The notes: generated by a model from the letters alone, not told the origin. 64,000 bases of DNA from Scylla paramamosain (GCF_035594125.1 NC_087192.1:10057501-10121500), one strand, 5' to 3'. Counted from the first letter of the stretch, positions 46,331 through 62,600 are shown. A program made the numbers and translations.

Positions 46331-49300
46331 CGTTTTTTTTCTTTTTTCTTTTTTATGTAGGAGGGACACTGGCCAAGGCCAACAAAAATCCAATAAAAAA
46401 AAAAAAGCCCACTGAAATGCCAGTCCCATAAAAGGGTCCAAAGTGGTAATCAAAAATTGAAGGATAAGTGTTTTGAAACCTCCCTCTTGAAGGAATTCTA
46501 GTCATAGGAAGGTGGAAATACAGAAGCAGGCAGGAAGTTCCAGAGTTTACCAGAGAAAGGGATGAATAATTGAGAATACTGGTTAATTCCTGCATTAGAG
46601 AGGTAGACAGAATAGGGGTGAGAGAAAGAAGAAAGACTTGTGCAGCGAGGCCGTGGAAAGAGGGGAGGCATGCAGTTAGCAAGATCAGAAGAGCAGTTAG
46701 CATGAAAATAGCAGTAGAAGACAGCTAGAGATGCAACATTGTGGCAATGAGAGAGAGGCTGAAGACAGTCAGTTAGAGGAGAGGAGTTGAGATGAAAAGC
46801 TTTTGATTCCGCCCTGTCTAGAAGAAAGGTATGATTGGAACCCCTCCCAGACATGTGAAGCTTACTGAATACATGGACGAATAAGGCCCTTGTACAGAGT
46901 TAGCAGCTGGGGGGTGAGAAAAACTCGTGGAGACGTTCGCTCTCCCCCAATCAGAAATTTTAGAAAGATCAGAAGTCAGGTGAAGGGTTGGACGTCTATA
47001 AAAAGACGTGGAAAAGTGCAGGGTGGTATCTTTAGCGTAGGAATGGATAGGACAAGAAGTTTGGTTTAGAAGGTCATTAATGAATAATAAGAAGAGAGTG
47101 GGTAACAGGACAGAATCCTGAGGAACACCAATGTTAATAGATTTAGGAGAAGAACAGTGACTGTCTACCACAGCAGCAATAGAATGGTCAGAAAGAAAAC
47201 ATGAGATGAAGTTACAGAGAGAAGGATAGAAGCCATAGGAGGGTAGTTTGGAAATCAAAGCTTTGTGCCAGACTCTATCAAAAGCTTTTGATGTGTCCAA
47301 GGCAACAACAAAAGTTTCACCAAAATCTCTAAAAGAGGATGACCAAGACTTAGTAAGGAAAGCCAGAAGATCATCAGTAGAGCGGCCTTGACAGAACCCA
47401 TACTGGTGATCAGATAGAAGGTTGTGAAGTGATAGATGTTTAAGAATCTTCCTGTTGAGGATAGATTAAAAAACTTTAGATAGGCAGGAAATTAAAGCAA
47501 TAGGACTGTAGTTTGTGGGATTAGAATGGTCACCCTTTTTAGGAACAGGCTGAATGTAGGCAAACTTCCAGCAAGAAGGAAAGGTAGATATTGACAGACA
47601 GAGCTGAAAGAGTTTGACTAGGCAAGGTGCAAGCACAGAGGCACAGTTTCGGAGAACAATAGGAGGGAGCCCATCAGGTCCATAAGCCTTCCAAGGGTTT
47701 AGGCCAGCAAGGGCATGGAAAACATCATTACAAAGAATTTAAATAGGTACCATGAAGTACTCAGAGGGTGGAGGAGAGGGAGGAACAAGCCCAGATTCGT
47801 CCAAGGTGGAGTTTTTAGCAAAGGTTTGAGCAAAGAGTTCAGCTTTAGAAATAGATGTGATAGCAGTGGTGCCATCTGGTTGAAATAAAGGAGGGAAAGA
47901 AGAAGAAGCAAAGTTATTGGAGATATTTTTGGCTAGATGCCAGAAGTCATGGGGGGAGTTAGATCTTGAAAGATTTTGAGACTTTCTGTTAATGGAGTTT
48001 TTGGGTAGTTGGAGAATAGACTTGGCATGGTTCTAGGCAGAAATATAAAGTGCATGAGTTTCTGGTGATGGAAGGCTTAAATACCTTTTGTGGGCCACCT
48101 TTCTATCATGTATAGTTGTGTTGAACTAAAGTTTTTAAGGTTTCAGTCGAGAAAAAGAGTGAGGAATGTACACCTCCATGCCAAACACTATCACCTCTGT
48201 TATGCGCTCAGCACACAAAGACGGGTCTCTGACATTCCAAGGAAAATCAGCAAAATACCTCCTCAGGTCCCCCAACTAGTAGAGGCAAAGCGCCAGAGGC
48301 ACCTTCACTTAGGGGTATCCTGAGGAGGGATTGGAGCGATAGGACTTACAGATACATGCAGATATGAGATTGTGATTGGAGGAGCCCATTGGAGAAGAGA
48401 GGGTGACAGCATAAGCAGAAGGATTAGAGGTCGGGAAAAGGTCAAGAATGTTGGTTGTATCTCCAAGAAGGTCATGAATATGAGTAGGGTGCTGCACCAA
48501 TTGCTCTAGGTCATGGAGGATAGCAAAGTTGAAGGGTAGTTCACCAGGATGGTCAGTGAAGGGAGTGGAAAGCCAAAGCTGTTGGTAAACATTGAAGTCT
48601 CCAAGAATGGAGATCTCTGCAAGAGAGAAGAGAGTCAGAATGTGTTCCACTTTGGAAGTTAAGTAGTCAAAGAATTTCTTATAATCAGAGGAGTTAGGTG
48701 AAAGATATACAGCACAGATAAATTTAGTTTGAGAGTGTCTCTGTAGTCATAGCCAGATGGTGGAAAACTTGGAAGATTCAAGAGCATGGGCACAAGAGCA
48801 GGTTAAATCGTTGCACACATAAATGCAACATACAGCTTTGGAACGAAAATGAGGATAGAAAAAGTAGGAGGGAACAGAAAAGGGGCTACTGTCAGTTGCC
48901 TCAGACACCTGAGTTTCAATGAGGAAAAGAAGATGAGGTTTAGAAGAGGAGAGGTGGTGTTCTACGGATTGAAAATTTGATCTTAGACCACGAATGTTAC
49001 AGAAGTTAATGAAGAAAAAGCTGAGGGGAGGTGACAAGACACTTAGGATCGTCGTCAGAAGAGCAGTCCGACCTGGGGACATTTGTGGTCCCCTCCCCAG
49101 ATGGGGACTCCGAAGCTGGTGTAGGAGTCGCCGTGAATTTTGAAATTCTGAGTGAAAGGTGTGTGTGTGTGTTATTAGGTGTTTGTAGTTTTGTGTGGAG
49201 GAAGAGAGTTGTCTTTAGAGGGCAGGGTGTGACTGCCCTCTTGTGTTGTGACACACAAAGGGAAACGTTCAGTGAGGTCAGAGCTGGGTTTAATGATAAG

Positions 49301-49377
49301 TTCACAGCACCCCCTGATCCAGTGCTTTAGACCTCACTGGGAGTAATTCTCGTTTTGGCAGGTGCCTACTGCCTCCT
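46331..49377 (-). mobile_element. LINE-B, near full length, inactivated
   Basis: On the minus strand it opens at the family 5' motif (GGCAGTAGGCACCTGCC, about 49360-49377) and continues with the leader, then ATP-x-PASE-type start residues. Endonuclease follows ([46 protein letters not shown]), then the linker, RT (motif A MDTSKAFDRVWHKALISKL, then SVLLPTLFLLFINDLLNQTS and SYAKDTTLHF where YADD is expected) and the C-terminus FSGKLWNFLPASVFPPSYD. It ends CCTTGGCCAGTGTCCCTCC and a poly(A) with interruptions (46331-46356). About 3.05 kb, the best length estimate for the family. The YADD box is changed to AKDT and many frames are broken. Confidence 0.85.
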
Positions 49378-50484
49378 CTTAATCACCTGCTCTGAAGTTG
49401 GCGCCCTTACGCTATACCGGCCATTGTAGAGCCTCCTATTACGTTCCTGTTGTCGCTTCATACGCTGCTTCAGCTTTTGTTCATCTGTGCTGCCAGGTGT
49501 AATTTTTTGGTCTGTGATGGCATCCTCATCATCCAGGAGTGCTACATTCTCGTATTCTTCCTCTCCCTCTTCAATATTCTCAGTCATAGGAAGGCGCGAC
49601 AGAGTGTCTGCCCTGGGGACTCTACATCCTGGAATATATTCCATCTCGTATAAGTATGGGATTAAGTGAGCTTGGCACTGAGCAACTCTAGCACCTGCAT
49701 GCCCAGAATACCTTGAAGAAAGGATCTTAGTAAGTGTCAAGTGATCAGTCCTCAACCTAAAAAAACCTACCCCATAAATAGAGTTTTCACCTCTCCACCA
49801 CGTACACTGCTGCCAGCGCCTCCCTCTCTGTAACTGAATACTTCTGTTTGCTAGGTGTTAGTTGGCAGCTCCAAAACAAAACCTCTTGTTTCTTCCCCGA
49901 GCTATCCTTCTGTGATAGTATTGCACCAATTCCCTTGTCACTGGCATCAGTGGTTACAATAGCAAGGAGCTCAGGGTTGTACGTCATCAGGGCTGGGCAC
50001 GTGGAAATCTTGTGTTTCAACGCCATGAAGTCCTGATCCACTTCTGATGTCCACTTGAATGGCATGTCCTTCTTCAGCAGCTACCCCATTGAGCTGGCAG
50101 TGCTGGCATAACCAGGTACAAACTGAAAAAACCAGCTACGCAACCCCAAAAAGCTTTTCAATTCCTTTGTGTTGGTAGGAGGTGGTGCATCCATGACAAC
50201 CTGCATGTGAGAATGGAGTGGGGAAATTCCCTCCCCCGATATTCAATACCCACAAAAATCAATCTCTCTCTTAGAAAAATAGTGTTGGCAGCCGGGATGC
50301 CTGCTAGCAGCCTGTCAAGCAGCTTCTGGAATGCTGTCCCTGCCTATGCCAACCCAAATGGAACCCTCTTGAACTGAAAAAGAGTGAGTGAGTGATAAAA
50401 GCTGTTAGGGGATGGGAAGCCTTCTCAAGTACAAGCTGATAGTAGGCAGACCTTAAGTCAATCTGGCTGAACACGCTTCCATGC
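49378..50484 (-). mobile_element. Ty3/Gypsy retrotransposon RT-RNase H fragment
   Basis: Minus strand: FSQIDLRSAYYQLVL (RT motif A with Asp, about 50470-50430), FVGIEYRG, a shifted LKSFLGLRSWFFQF, then MPFKWTSEVDQDFMALKHKI (tether). RNase H follows: LAIVTTDASDKGIGAILSQ (Asp) and KQKYSVTEREALAAVYVVE (Glu) at 50065-49787. After a break come RTDHLTLTKIL and YIPGCRVPRADTLSRLP at 49755-49570. The frame then runs on into a Lys/Arg/Gln-rich tail. There are no LTRs, protease or integrase core. The fragment is cut on one side by a CR1 tail and on the other by LINE-B. It is a broken element of an LTR retrotransposon and not expected to move. Confidence 0.85.
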
Positions 50485-50624
50485 AGGGAGCTTTAAGAGA
50501 GGATTAGACAGATTTATGGATGGGGATGATAGGTGGAAATGGGTAGGTATATTTTATACTGGGACTGCCACGTGTAAGCCTGGTGGCTTCTTGTAGCTTC
50601 CCTTATTTCTTATATTCTTATGTT
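50485..50624 (+). mobile_element. CR1 3' tail
   Basis: About 140 bases matching the CR1 end, from GGGAGCTTTAAGAGAGGATT to ACTGCCACGTGTAAGCCTGG and TTCTTATATTCTTATGTTC. It lies between the Gypsy fragment and a LINE-B 5' piece. Confidence 0.85.
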
Positions 50625-50905
50625 CCAGTGAGGTTTGAAACACTGGATAAGGGGGGTGCTGTGAACTCATCCATAACCCAGCTGTGACCTCACTGATCCT
50701 TTCCCTTTGTGTTTCACAACACATGGGGCCAGTCACAGCCTGCCCTCTAAAGACAACTCTCTTCCTTCACACAAAACTACATGCACCTAAATACTCACAC
50801 ATCCTTCACTCAAAATTAAAAATTAAATATGGTGACTCCTACACCAACCTCAGAGTCCGCATCTGATGAGGGGACCACAATTGTCCCCAGGTCAGATTGA
50901 CGACA
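50625..50905 (+). mobile_element. LINE-B 5' leader fragment
   Basis: CCAGTGAGGTTTGAAACACTGG and GGGGGTGCTGTGAACTCATC match the leader of the copies at 6470 and 49330. It ends just after the start-like GACTCCTACACCAACCTC and GTCCCCAGGTCAGATTG. The rest of the element is missing on the 3' side. Confidence 0.8.
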
Positions 50906-52690
50906 GTAACATCCCATGTGACTGAAAAATTTTGATGAAGAAAAAGACAAAATTGACTGAGCAAATGTCCATAAACTCAACAGTAAACAGTGAACTATGC
51001 CAAAAAATAGATGATGTTGAAAAGAAACTAGTAGAATCACATGAACATGAATTACGACTGGAAGAGCAAAAAGCTGTATCATCCATCAAACAGTACCCTA
51101 AATATTTTTTCCCCCTATGCAAAATCAAAAGCCAATTACTTGAGCAAAGTGGGACCCTTAGAAGTCAACAGCGAGTTAATTACCGAACCAAAACAAGTAG
51201 TTGATGCCCTAAACGACCAATATAAATAAATCAGTGTTTACTCGAGGGGAACATACTAAAGAATTAAATGCATCCGCAGAGAGGAACAATGAGGGCACAA
51301 TAATAGAAGACTGATTTCAACAAATTAGACATTGAGCAAGCCATATCAGAAATCAGCATGAATGCTGCAGCGGGCTCTGACAACATATGTGCTGTACTAC
51401 TGAGTATGTGCTCTAATGTTCTCTTTCTACTATTACTGCTGCTCTGGCGTAATTCTCTGGACATAGAAAGAATACCCTCTATACTTTAACATGGAATGAT
51501 ATCCAATATACAAAGGAGACAACCAAACACATCCAAAAAATTACAGACCAATGGGGCTAATGTCACATATTAAAATGTTCAAAAGAATTGTAGTAAAAAA
51601 GATGAGATAATTTATGGAGGCCACCCCGCTTTATAATTAATAACTAGCAACACGGATTTCAACGAGGACAGTAGTCATGTCTTTCACAGCTCATGCAACA
51701 CCACATAGAAATACTTGAGTGCCTGGAAGACGGATATGGAGCAGATGTCATTTATTTGGACTTTTCAAAGGCTTTTGATAAAGTGAATCAGAGCACATTA
51801 CTATAAAAATTTTACCAACTGGGGATCCAAGGAAAAATACTGAGGTGGTTCAGAAATTACTTCACAGAAAGAAGTCAATCAGTGATTGTAGGAGTCCAGA
51901 CTGCACTGAGGTATTCAGAGAAGTAGTACATAGGTCAGTTACAGGCCCTATACTGTTCCTTATCTTTGTCACTGATATAGATAAAGACAGGATTGTATTG
52001 TATTGTATTGTAAGGAAAGCCTATTTTCAGATGATACCAGACTGTTAACCAAAATATCAACAGAACAGGACTGTGACAACATGCAAAAAGATCTTGTGTC
52101 AATGTTCCATTGGCCACAGAACAACAGTATAGAATTTAACACTAGTAAATTTGAGATGCTATGTTACAAACACATGAAAGCAGATGAAAGCAACTACGAA
52201 TTCAAAACTCCAGGAAATGAGACTATTACTTGCCATACGAGTACCAGAGATTTAGGAATTATGTGTAGCGATGCAACCTCCGACCTACAAGTAGATAACA
52301 TGATTTCCAAGGCCAAACAAAGGATGAGTTGGATCCTCCGTACTTTTTAAAATCCAGGAACCATCTGCAATGCTGACTCTGTATAAACCAATGGTTTTGC
52401 CCATCATAGAATATTGTTGCCAATTATGGAATCCCAGTACCATTAGACACATCAGAAAGATTGAAGCGTTACAAAGAACACTTACATCCAAAATTTATGG
52501 CACTAAGGCAATGGACTACTGGCAAAGTCCGAGACACTTAAAATTGTACTCATTGGAAAGAAGGAGAGAAAGATACATCACTATTTATATCTGGAAAATC
52601 TTATTACTACATACTTCAATGCAAGAACGGGAACAAAGAAGGATCAATTATTTCAAACAAGCCAAGGCTCTACAGCTGCCTACCTAAATC
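50906..52690 (+). mobile_element. LINE-F reverse transcriptase pseudogene
   Basis: Shifted frames show an RT: KNYRPMGLMSHIKMF (about 51535-51580), VIYLDFSKAFDKV (motif A, 51747-51785), a VTGPILFLIFVTDI block (51937-51980), SDDTRLLTKIS (active-site box, 52025-52060), NSIEFNTSKFEMLCY, and TSTRDLGIMCSD. It continues to LYKPMVLPIIEYCCQLWNPS and a C-terminus LYSLERRRERYITIYIWKIL. A (TTGTA)n run at 51992-52012 interrupts the coding before the active-site box. The layout is CR1/jockey-like and differs from the other families here. No endonuclease is recognisable. An upstream frame (50932-51204) is coiled-coil-like. Confidence 0.7.
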
Positions 52691-52702
52691 CATGAGAGAT
52701 TC

Positions 52703-53335
<633 letters not shown>

Positions 53336-53446
53336 TGAGAACTTGCTGTTAGTGTATTGTGTCTGTTCACAATTTACAGAACACCTGTCTGTTTCCTGCA
53401 CTAGATGATTAGATACACACCTGCTCCATAGTGATTAAGAGGTGCC

Positions 53447-53482
53447 TTTATAGCCCACTAGCTTGTCCTCTGCAACGACAGT
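53447..53482 (+). promoter_or_regulatory. Possible TATA box and initiator of the LRR gene
   Basis: TTTATAGC at 53447-53454 lies about 30 bases before GACAGTG (53477-53483), an arthropod-like initiator. That would leave an about 12-base 5' leader before the ATG at 53492. The spacing is right but the motifs are weak, and no start site is shown by the sequence itself. Confidence 0.35.
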
Positions 53483-53491
53483 GTAAACACG

Positions 53492-55594
<2,103 letters not shown>

Positions 55595-56879
55595 GCTCAG
55601 GAGGGTTTACGAAAACTGATAATGCTAAACGTCATCCTTATGTCGTCAGTTTTATAAGCTGCATCTCTTCCATCAGAGCATCCTAATCATCATCAGTGCA
55701 GAAAGATGCCTCATATGTTTCTACCTGTCTCTTTTCTTTTTTTTTATTTATTTATCTATTTTTTATAATTATTATGATTACTTTTATCTATCTATTCCTC
55801 GACCGGAAGGGGGATTCTAATTTTGTTAACGCACATCTCTACAACCCACTGCTCCGGCTGGTCCCCGGAGGGTACAACAATGATTTGGCCAGAAGCACCT
55901 TTCAGTGTCCATTGCATATAAAAACTGTGATTTCAGTCTCGGAAACACTTTTGACGGCGCATCGTTCTTATTTTATGATATTTCTTCATCAGACCCACGG
56001 TTTTGGCGTATTTTGCATATTTTGACTTATAGAGCGAGCATAATGCGCGAATTATAATTATGCTGTAACTCACTTCATGTACGGGACAGCCAGTTTTGGT
56101 TGACACCATCAGACTCAGCAGTGACTGTAGAATCAAGATGTATGGTAAAAACTTGACAAAACCAAAAAAAAAAAAAAAAAAAAAAGACTTGATCTGTGGT
56201 TAAAAAAAAAAATTTATAACACGTTTTACTTATGCCCACTATGTTCAACAGTTAATAATTTATTGCTAAAGTATATCATTACATAAAGTAGGAAAACTCT
56301 TGCGGACACGATAGTGTGATTAGAATATAGATAAAACTCCACATATTGAAAACACAGTCATTTATAGCAACATATTACTCACCGCAACCATCACGGAGGC
56401 GCGACACTTGGTGTTGCTTGTGCAGGTGGGCTCCGTATGACCAGATCTGCGACTTGTCTAAAAATTAGAACACCCAAACCGCTGGGGGAAGGTCCTTTAA
56501 GTTACTCCGCAGCTTCAAGCATCTATTGTTTTGTTTGTTTGTTTTTATTACCTACTGTTGCCTTTATAGCTTGAATCGGTTTCTACTTTTTATTCTATTC
56601 TAGGACTTCATTAAAACTTAAGGAAACAAATAATGCAGTATGTTCATGTTTTATATGTGGATTAAAATGTATTCTACAGTATGCAGCCTATCTGGTTTAC
56701 ATTCACGTATGTATTTGTGGTGTGAAAATAGCGAGTGTTATGACAAATAATGTGAAAATTGCCACTGTATCTAAAATTAAGTGCCTTAAAGGACATGTAT
56801 TTCATTATCAATATTATACTAAGGTTTCAGAATGTTACATAAAGATTTGTACACAGCAATTATTTCTACTCTCCTTAAA

Positions 56880-56880
<1 letters not shown>
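55595..56880. other. Region downstream of the LRR gene
   Basis: No further exon, gene or known repeat. It has TTTA-rich stretches near 55745 and an A21 tract near 56165. A clear polyadenylation signal close to the stop codon was not found. The 125-codon frame at 56722-57099 crosses a TA array and is not supported. Confidence 0.4.
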
Positions 56881-56882
<2 letters not shown>

Positions 56883-56972
<90 letters not shown>

Positions 56973-56975
56973 TTT
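56883..56975. repeat. (TA)41 array ending in T11
   Basis: Same polarity as at 2799 and 5902: the minus strand reads poly(A) then AT repeats. Confidence 0.95.
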
Positions 56976-57179
56976 ATATAATGCAATGAAACAAATAGAA
57001 CATTCTGTCATCCACTATGTGATATATGATATGTTAACTGATAACAATTTTCATTGCAAAAGATATCATCAACGTCAGTGTTCCTCAGGGACATGCTGAA
57101 ACAACCAGGAAGAACAAAGTCATTAAGGGCTCACACACACAGAAAGGCAACAAACTAGCGACAGAAAACACTGATGAAA

Positions 57180-57627
<448 letters not shown>

Positions 57628-59140
57628 TAGGCGAAAAATTTTAATAGGTAGCATGAAGTAGTCAAAGGGTGAGGAGGGAGGAACAAGCCTTGAATCATCC
57701 AAGATAGAGTTTTTAGCAAATGTCTGAGCAAAGAGATCAACTTTAGAAATAGATGTGATAGCAGTGGTGCCACCTGGTTGAAATAAGGGAGGGAGAGAAG
57801 CAAAGTTACTGGAGATGTTTTTGTCTAGATGCCAGAAGTCACGAGGGTAATTCGATCTTGAAAGATTTTGACACTTTCTATTGATGAAAGAGTTTTCATC
57901 TAGTTGGAAAATAGACTTGGCATGGTTCTGGACAGAAACATGAAGTGCATGAGATTCTGGTGATGGTAGGCTTAAGTAACTTATGTGGGCTACCTCTCTA
58001 TCATGTATAGCATGAGCACAGGCTGTGTTAAACCAAGGTTTGAAAGGTTTAAGTCAAGAAAAAGAGTGAGGAATGTATGCCTGCATGCCAGACACTATCA
58101 CCTCTGTTATGCACTTGGCATACAGAGACAGGTCTCAGACACGGAAACAGTAGTCATTCCAAGGAAAATTAGCAAAATACCTCCTCAGGTCTCCTTAACT
58201 AGCAGAGGCAAAATGCCAGAGGCACCTCTGATTAGGGGGATCCTGAGGAAGGATTGGAGCAATAGGACAAGATACAGTTATAAAATTGTGATTGGAGGAT
58301 CCCAACGGAGAAGAGAAGGTAACAGCAGAAGCAAAAGGATTAGAGGTTAGGTAAAGGTCAAGAATGTTAGGGGGTATCTCCAAGACGGTCAGGAATACGA
58401 ATAGGGTGTTGTGCCAATTGCTCTTGGTCGTGGAGGATACGAAAGCTGAAGGCTAGTTCACCAGGATGGTCAGTGAAGGGAGAGGAAAGCCAAAGTTGGT
58501 GGTGAACACTGAAGTCTCCAAGAACAGAGATCTCTGCAAAAGGGAAGAGAGTCAGAATCTGCTCCACTTTGGAAGTTAAGTAATCAAATAATTTCTTATA
58601 GTCAGAGGAGTTAGGTGAGAGGTATACAGCACAGATAATTTTAGTTTGAGAGTGACTCTGTACTTGTCACTAGATGGTGGAAAACTTGGAAGATTCAAGA
58701 GTGTGGGCACGAGAGCAGGTTAAGTCATTGCGTACATAAACACAACATCCAGCTTTGGATTGAAAATGAGGATAGAGAAAGTAGGAGGGAACAGAAAAGA
58801 GGCTAGTGTCAGCTGCTTCAGACACCTGTGTTTCAGTGAGGAAAAGAAGATGAGGTTTAGTAGAGGAGAGGTGTTCTACAGAATGAAAATTAGATGTAAG
58901 ACTGCATATGTTGCAAAAATTAATGAAGAAAAGTTGAGGGGGGGTGTCAAGACACTTAGGGCGATACCGGAATATCAGTCTGACCTGGGGACATTTGTGG
59001 TCCCCTCTCCAGATGGGGACTCCAAGGATGGTATAGGAGTCGCCGTGATAATTTTCAATTTTGAGTGAAGGGTGTGTGTTTAATTAGTTGCTTGTAGTTA
59101 CTCCCACTGGGAGTAATTATCGTTTTGGCAGGCGCCTACT
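57628..59140 (-). mobile_element. LINE-B copy, 3'-truncated
   Basis: On the minus strand it runs from the 5' motif (AGTAGGCGCCTGCC, about 59125-59140) through a leader with an internal deletion, then TETQVSEAADTS-like and ISVLGDFSVHHQLWL endonuclease motifs (58540-58500), [11 protein letters not shown] (about 58300) and FASAS to the linker. It stops near 57628 before the RT, where the transposon begins. There is a small deletion near 57640. Broken frames throughout. Confidence 0.75.
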
Positions 59141-59149
59141 GCCTTCTCC

Positions 59150-59412
<263 letters not shown>

Positions 59413-59544
59413 ATTTTCATACCCAAAACCCAGGGACATTGCAAGATTTGCTCTTTCATGGCAGGTAATTCGAAGATCAGCGAGGCGAGACTGCTGAATT
59501 AAGCTTTGTGTACGAATGTCTTTGCACTCCACCACCAGTGTGGG

Positions 59545-59803
59545 ATTTACACGCGGTCATCTGCTGATCTCGCGACACAACCAGCTCTTGCCCGATGGAA
59601 AAGTCCAAGCTCATACCGATCTTTGAGAAGGATCGAGACCACTCACACATCACACACCGAGACAGCGAGGTCACAGCTGCTCGGCTTACATCCCGCAACT
59701 ACCTACTTGATGCTGGATGAATAATGGCTCAACATTAAGAGGCTTGCTCATCTGCCTCGCCGCCCCCGGGACTTGAATAATGGCCATATCAGTTGTGAGC
59801 CGA

Positions 59804-59806
<3 letters not shown>
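59545..59806 (-). mobile_element. tRNA-derived SINE, second copy
   Basis: Shares with 54865-55131 the phrases GTCATCTGCTGATC, GAGACCACTCACACA and TGCCTCGCCGC. The head GGCTCACAACTGATATGGCC abuts GT repeats in the same way. The B box is decayed (CATTATTCAAGTCC), so this copy is older. Confidence 0.75.

Positions 59807-59861
<55 letters not shown>
59805..59861. repeat. (TG)28 microsatellite at the SINE head
   Basis: Directly adjoins the SINE's tRNA-like end, as at 55132. Confidence 0.95.
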
Positions 59862-59865
<4 letters not shown>

Positions 59866-59964
59866 AGTGATTATTAAAGCTTTAATGTTTTTCACAAGCT
59901 AACATGCTGCATATCTACTTATAATTGATTAAGTCCTCAGCTATGTATTTTCTAACCACGGTTT

Positions 59965-59969
<5 letters not shown>

Positions 59970-60055
<86 letters not shown>
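59970..60055. repeat. (CA)43 microsatellite
   Basis: Perfect CA array. With the TG array 110 bases before it, it forms an inverted pair. 60056-60419 contains a GC-rich hairpin-like pair (CCTCCCGCC and GGCGGGAGG at about 60089-60128) but no gene. Confidence 0.95.
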
Positions 60056-60057
<2 letters not shown>

Positions 60058-60417
60058 GACGTGGCAATTATTCTGGTTGTCCCAGGGACCTCCCGCCCAT
60101 CGCCTGTCCCGTTAACTCTGGCGGGAGGTAAGGAATGAGGGGGATGCAGGAGAGGAGACATGAAGGTTAGCTGATTAACGGTATGGTAAGCAAAATTACC
60201 ATCCCATCCTGGAAGCAACGAGTCTCGGGGATGGAGATGTTACGAGAGTCTTCCTGGAAGCTGGTGAACTTACGCAATATGCCAAGAGGGAAGCAACCAT
60301 AGGCCATGAATCAGTAGTCGAGGGAAGGTCAACAGCCTCCAGACAAAGGCCGTCGCATCTCCTTTTGACCAGTTCCTATTCACGCCTCTTTCACACTCTC
60401 ATTCTTTCTTGCCCGCT

Positions 60418-60419
<2 letters not shown>

Positions 60420-60478
<59 letters not shown>

Positions 60479-60508
60479 TGAATGAATGAATGAATGAATG
60501 AATGAATG
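60420..60508. repeat. (GA)n then (GAAT)n microsatellite
   Basis: GA at 60420-60472 grades into nine or so GAAT units. 60509-60902 has no supported feature. Confidence 0.9.
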
Positions 60509-60901
60509 GCTGCAACATGAAAATATTACATTCAAACTATATCTTCCTCTAGTTGTTTCTCTTTTCCCCTTTTACTTATCTATTTACTCTGCCATCATCT
60601 ACCCACCTGTCTATTAACCTCGAAACTCACTTGTACAGGCTCACTATACAGGAACCCATACCAGAAACAACGAGAAAGTGGAACTGAGGTTTTAACTGTA
60701 CGTTCCAGTGACCCAAGCCAGGAAGCCCATGCAAACAGACAGGGCTCCCTCACCGCCCCGCTAGTGACATTACCGAGATCTGTGTTGTTTTGTTTTCTTT
60801 ACATCCCGCCGACCTTATAGTCACCGCGATTTATGTTGGTAAATTTCCCTCACTTTTTCCTGGAGCATTGTGGATCTCTGCATTTAAGTTCATTTCGTTT
60901 C

Positions 60902-60943
60902 CTTTATTTATTGTTATTTATTTATTTATTTATTTATTTATTC
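60902..60943. repeat. (TTTA)n repeat
   Basis: About ten TTTA units with one TTGTTA interruption. Confidence 0.85.
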
Positions 60944-61011
60944 ATTTTCAATTGTTGTGACAGTCGTAACAGAACACACTGCTTAAAACGGGCATTAATG
61001 TGATAGTCTGT

Positions 61012-61081
61012 AATGATGATGATGATGATGATGTGATGATGAGGATGATGACGATGATGATCACAAAAAGTATAATAACTG

Positions 61082-61132
<51 letters not shown>

Positions 61133-61135
61133 TTC

Positions 61136-61172
<37 letters not shown>

Positions 61173-61218
61173 TAATAAAATAATAATTATAATGATAAAA
61201 ATAATATTATTATTATTA

Positions 61219-61281
<63 letters not shown>

Positions 61282-61289
61282 TAGCGATG

Positions 61290-61322
<33 letters not shown>

Positions 61323-61363
61323 ATAGTAGTAGTGGTGGTGGTGGTGGTAATAGCAACAGCAGC

Positions 61364-61406
<43 letters not shown>

Positions 61407-61435
61407 CTAGAAGTAATGGTAGTAGTAGTAGTAGT
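61012..61435. repeat. Trinucleotide block: GAT, AAT, ATT, GTA
   Basis: (GAT)n at 61012-61032, (AAT)n at 61083-61172, AT-rich link, (ATT)n at 61207-61279, then (GTA)n/(GTG)n at 61287-61435 with AGCAGC in the middle. The AAT and ATT arrays are reverse complements. Poly-Asn, Ile, Thr and Val frames here are artefacts. 61436-62310 shows no gene. Confidence 0.9.
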
Positions 61436-62304
61436 TACCGATCTGTTCGTCAAGACGGAATATAACGTGAAAGAACATGTTATTCTAAGCAGAAAAATAC
61501 CTAAAACATCATATATTGTTTTCACATTCATGGTGGCGTGAGATGGAGAGGAAGACTGAACTGAACGCGACGCCTGAAAAAAAGGGAGGGAGAGACCGAG
61601 GACTGGTCTGGAAGAGGGCGAGTGGGAAGGGAGGATAGAGAGACGATGATGGGGATAGGAGTGAGATGGAGGGAGGGAGGGGACCAGTGGCGGTGTGGGA
61701 GCTGAGGCAACACAAAGTGAATAATGATGTAAGCAGAACTTTCCATTGCCTTCAAAACAATACAAAAAGTAAATAAAGTCTTGTTACTTAGCGCTGTGTT
61801 CTTCAGCACTGAGATCGTTAAGGTTTACACGAGGGTGTGTACTCGTATGACTATGTGGCAGCGTTTCATCGTAATGCATTTATCACTTTGCCGCCAAAAA
61901 TTAGTTGAGCGTTGAAGCCATAGTGTCAAGACTCCTCAATGTTCTGTGTTATTTTAGAAACAAAACCCATGGTCTTTTAATGTGGATTGCTGGTGTGTTG
62001 GTGTGTGGGTCAACACCTTGGTGAAAAGAATGTTTCCCTGAGAGGAGTTGCACCTGAACAGAGAGGAACATTGAAGCAAAAGGCAGATTGGTGAGGCAGT
62101 TCAACACCGTCCAGACAGACTCTTCCGGCTTAGCTTTTTTCACGTGAAAGCTTGGGCGGAACTGAAATCCACCCCAGCAACATAGGTCAGGGGTAGTTAG
62201 ACTATGACCGATTTGATATTACTTACTATAGACACACGGTCCTCATGCTTGAGTCATTCGAGTAATTGTTATGAGAGCAAGGAATTACGAAATATTTTAT
62301 AACA

Positions 62305-62412
<108 letters not shown>

Positions 62413-62550
62413 TTCTCTGAAACACAGAACGCCTATAAATATTAGTGCGCGGCTCTTTCCGATATCATATCATAATCTTCCCTCTTAGACGACACCTAAC
62501 ACTGACAAAACAACGGAAACTTATAAGCAAAAAATGCTGTCGTTATTCAT

Positions 62551-62554
62551 ATTT

Positions 62555-62600
<46 letters not shown>

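Noticed and set aside
56722..57099. 125-codon frame downstream of the LRR gene
   Set aside because: Half of it is the TA array, and the remainder has no recognisable feature.
61277..61765. Thr- and Val-rich frames over the GTA block
   Set aside because: They are low-complexity trinucleotide translations without start context or domains.
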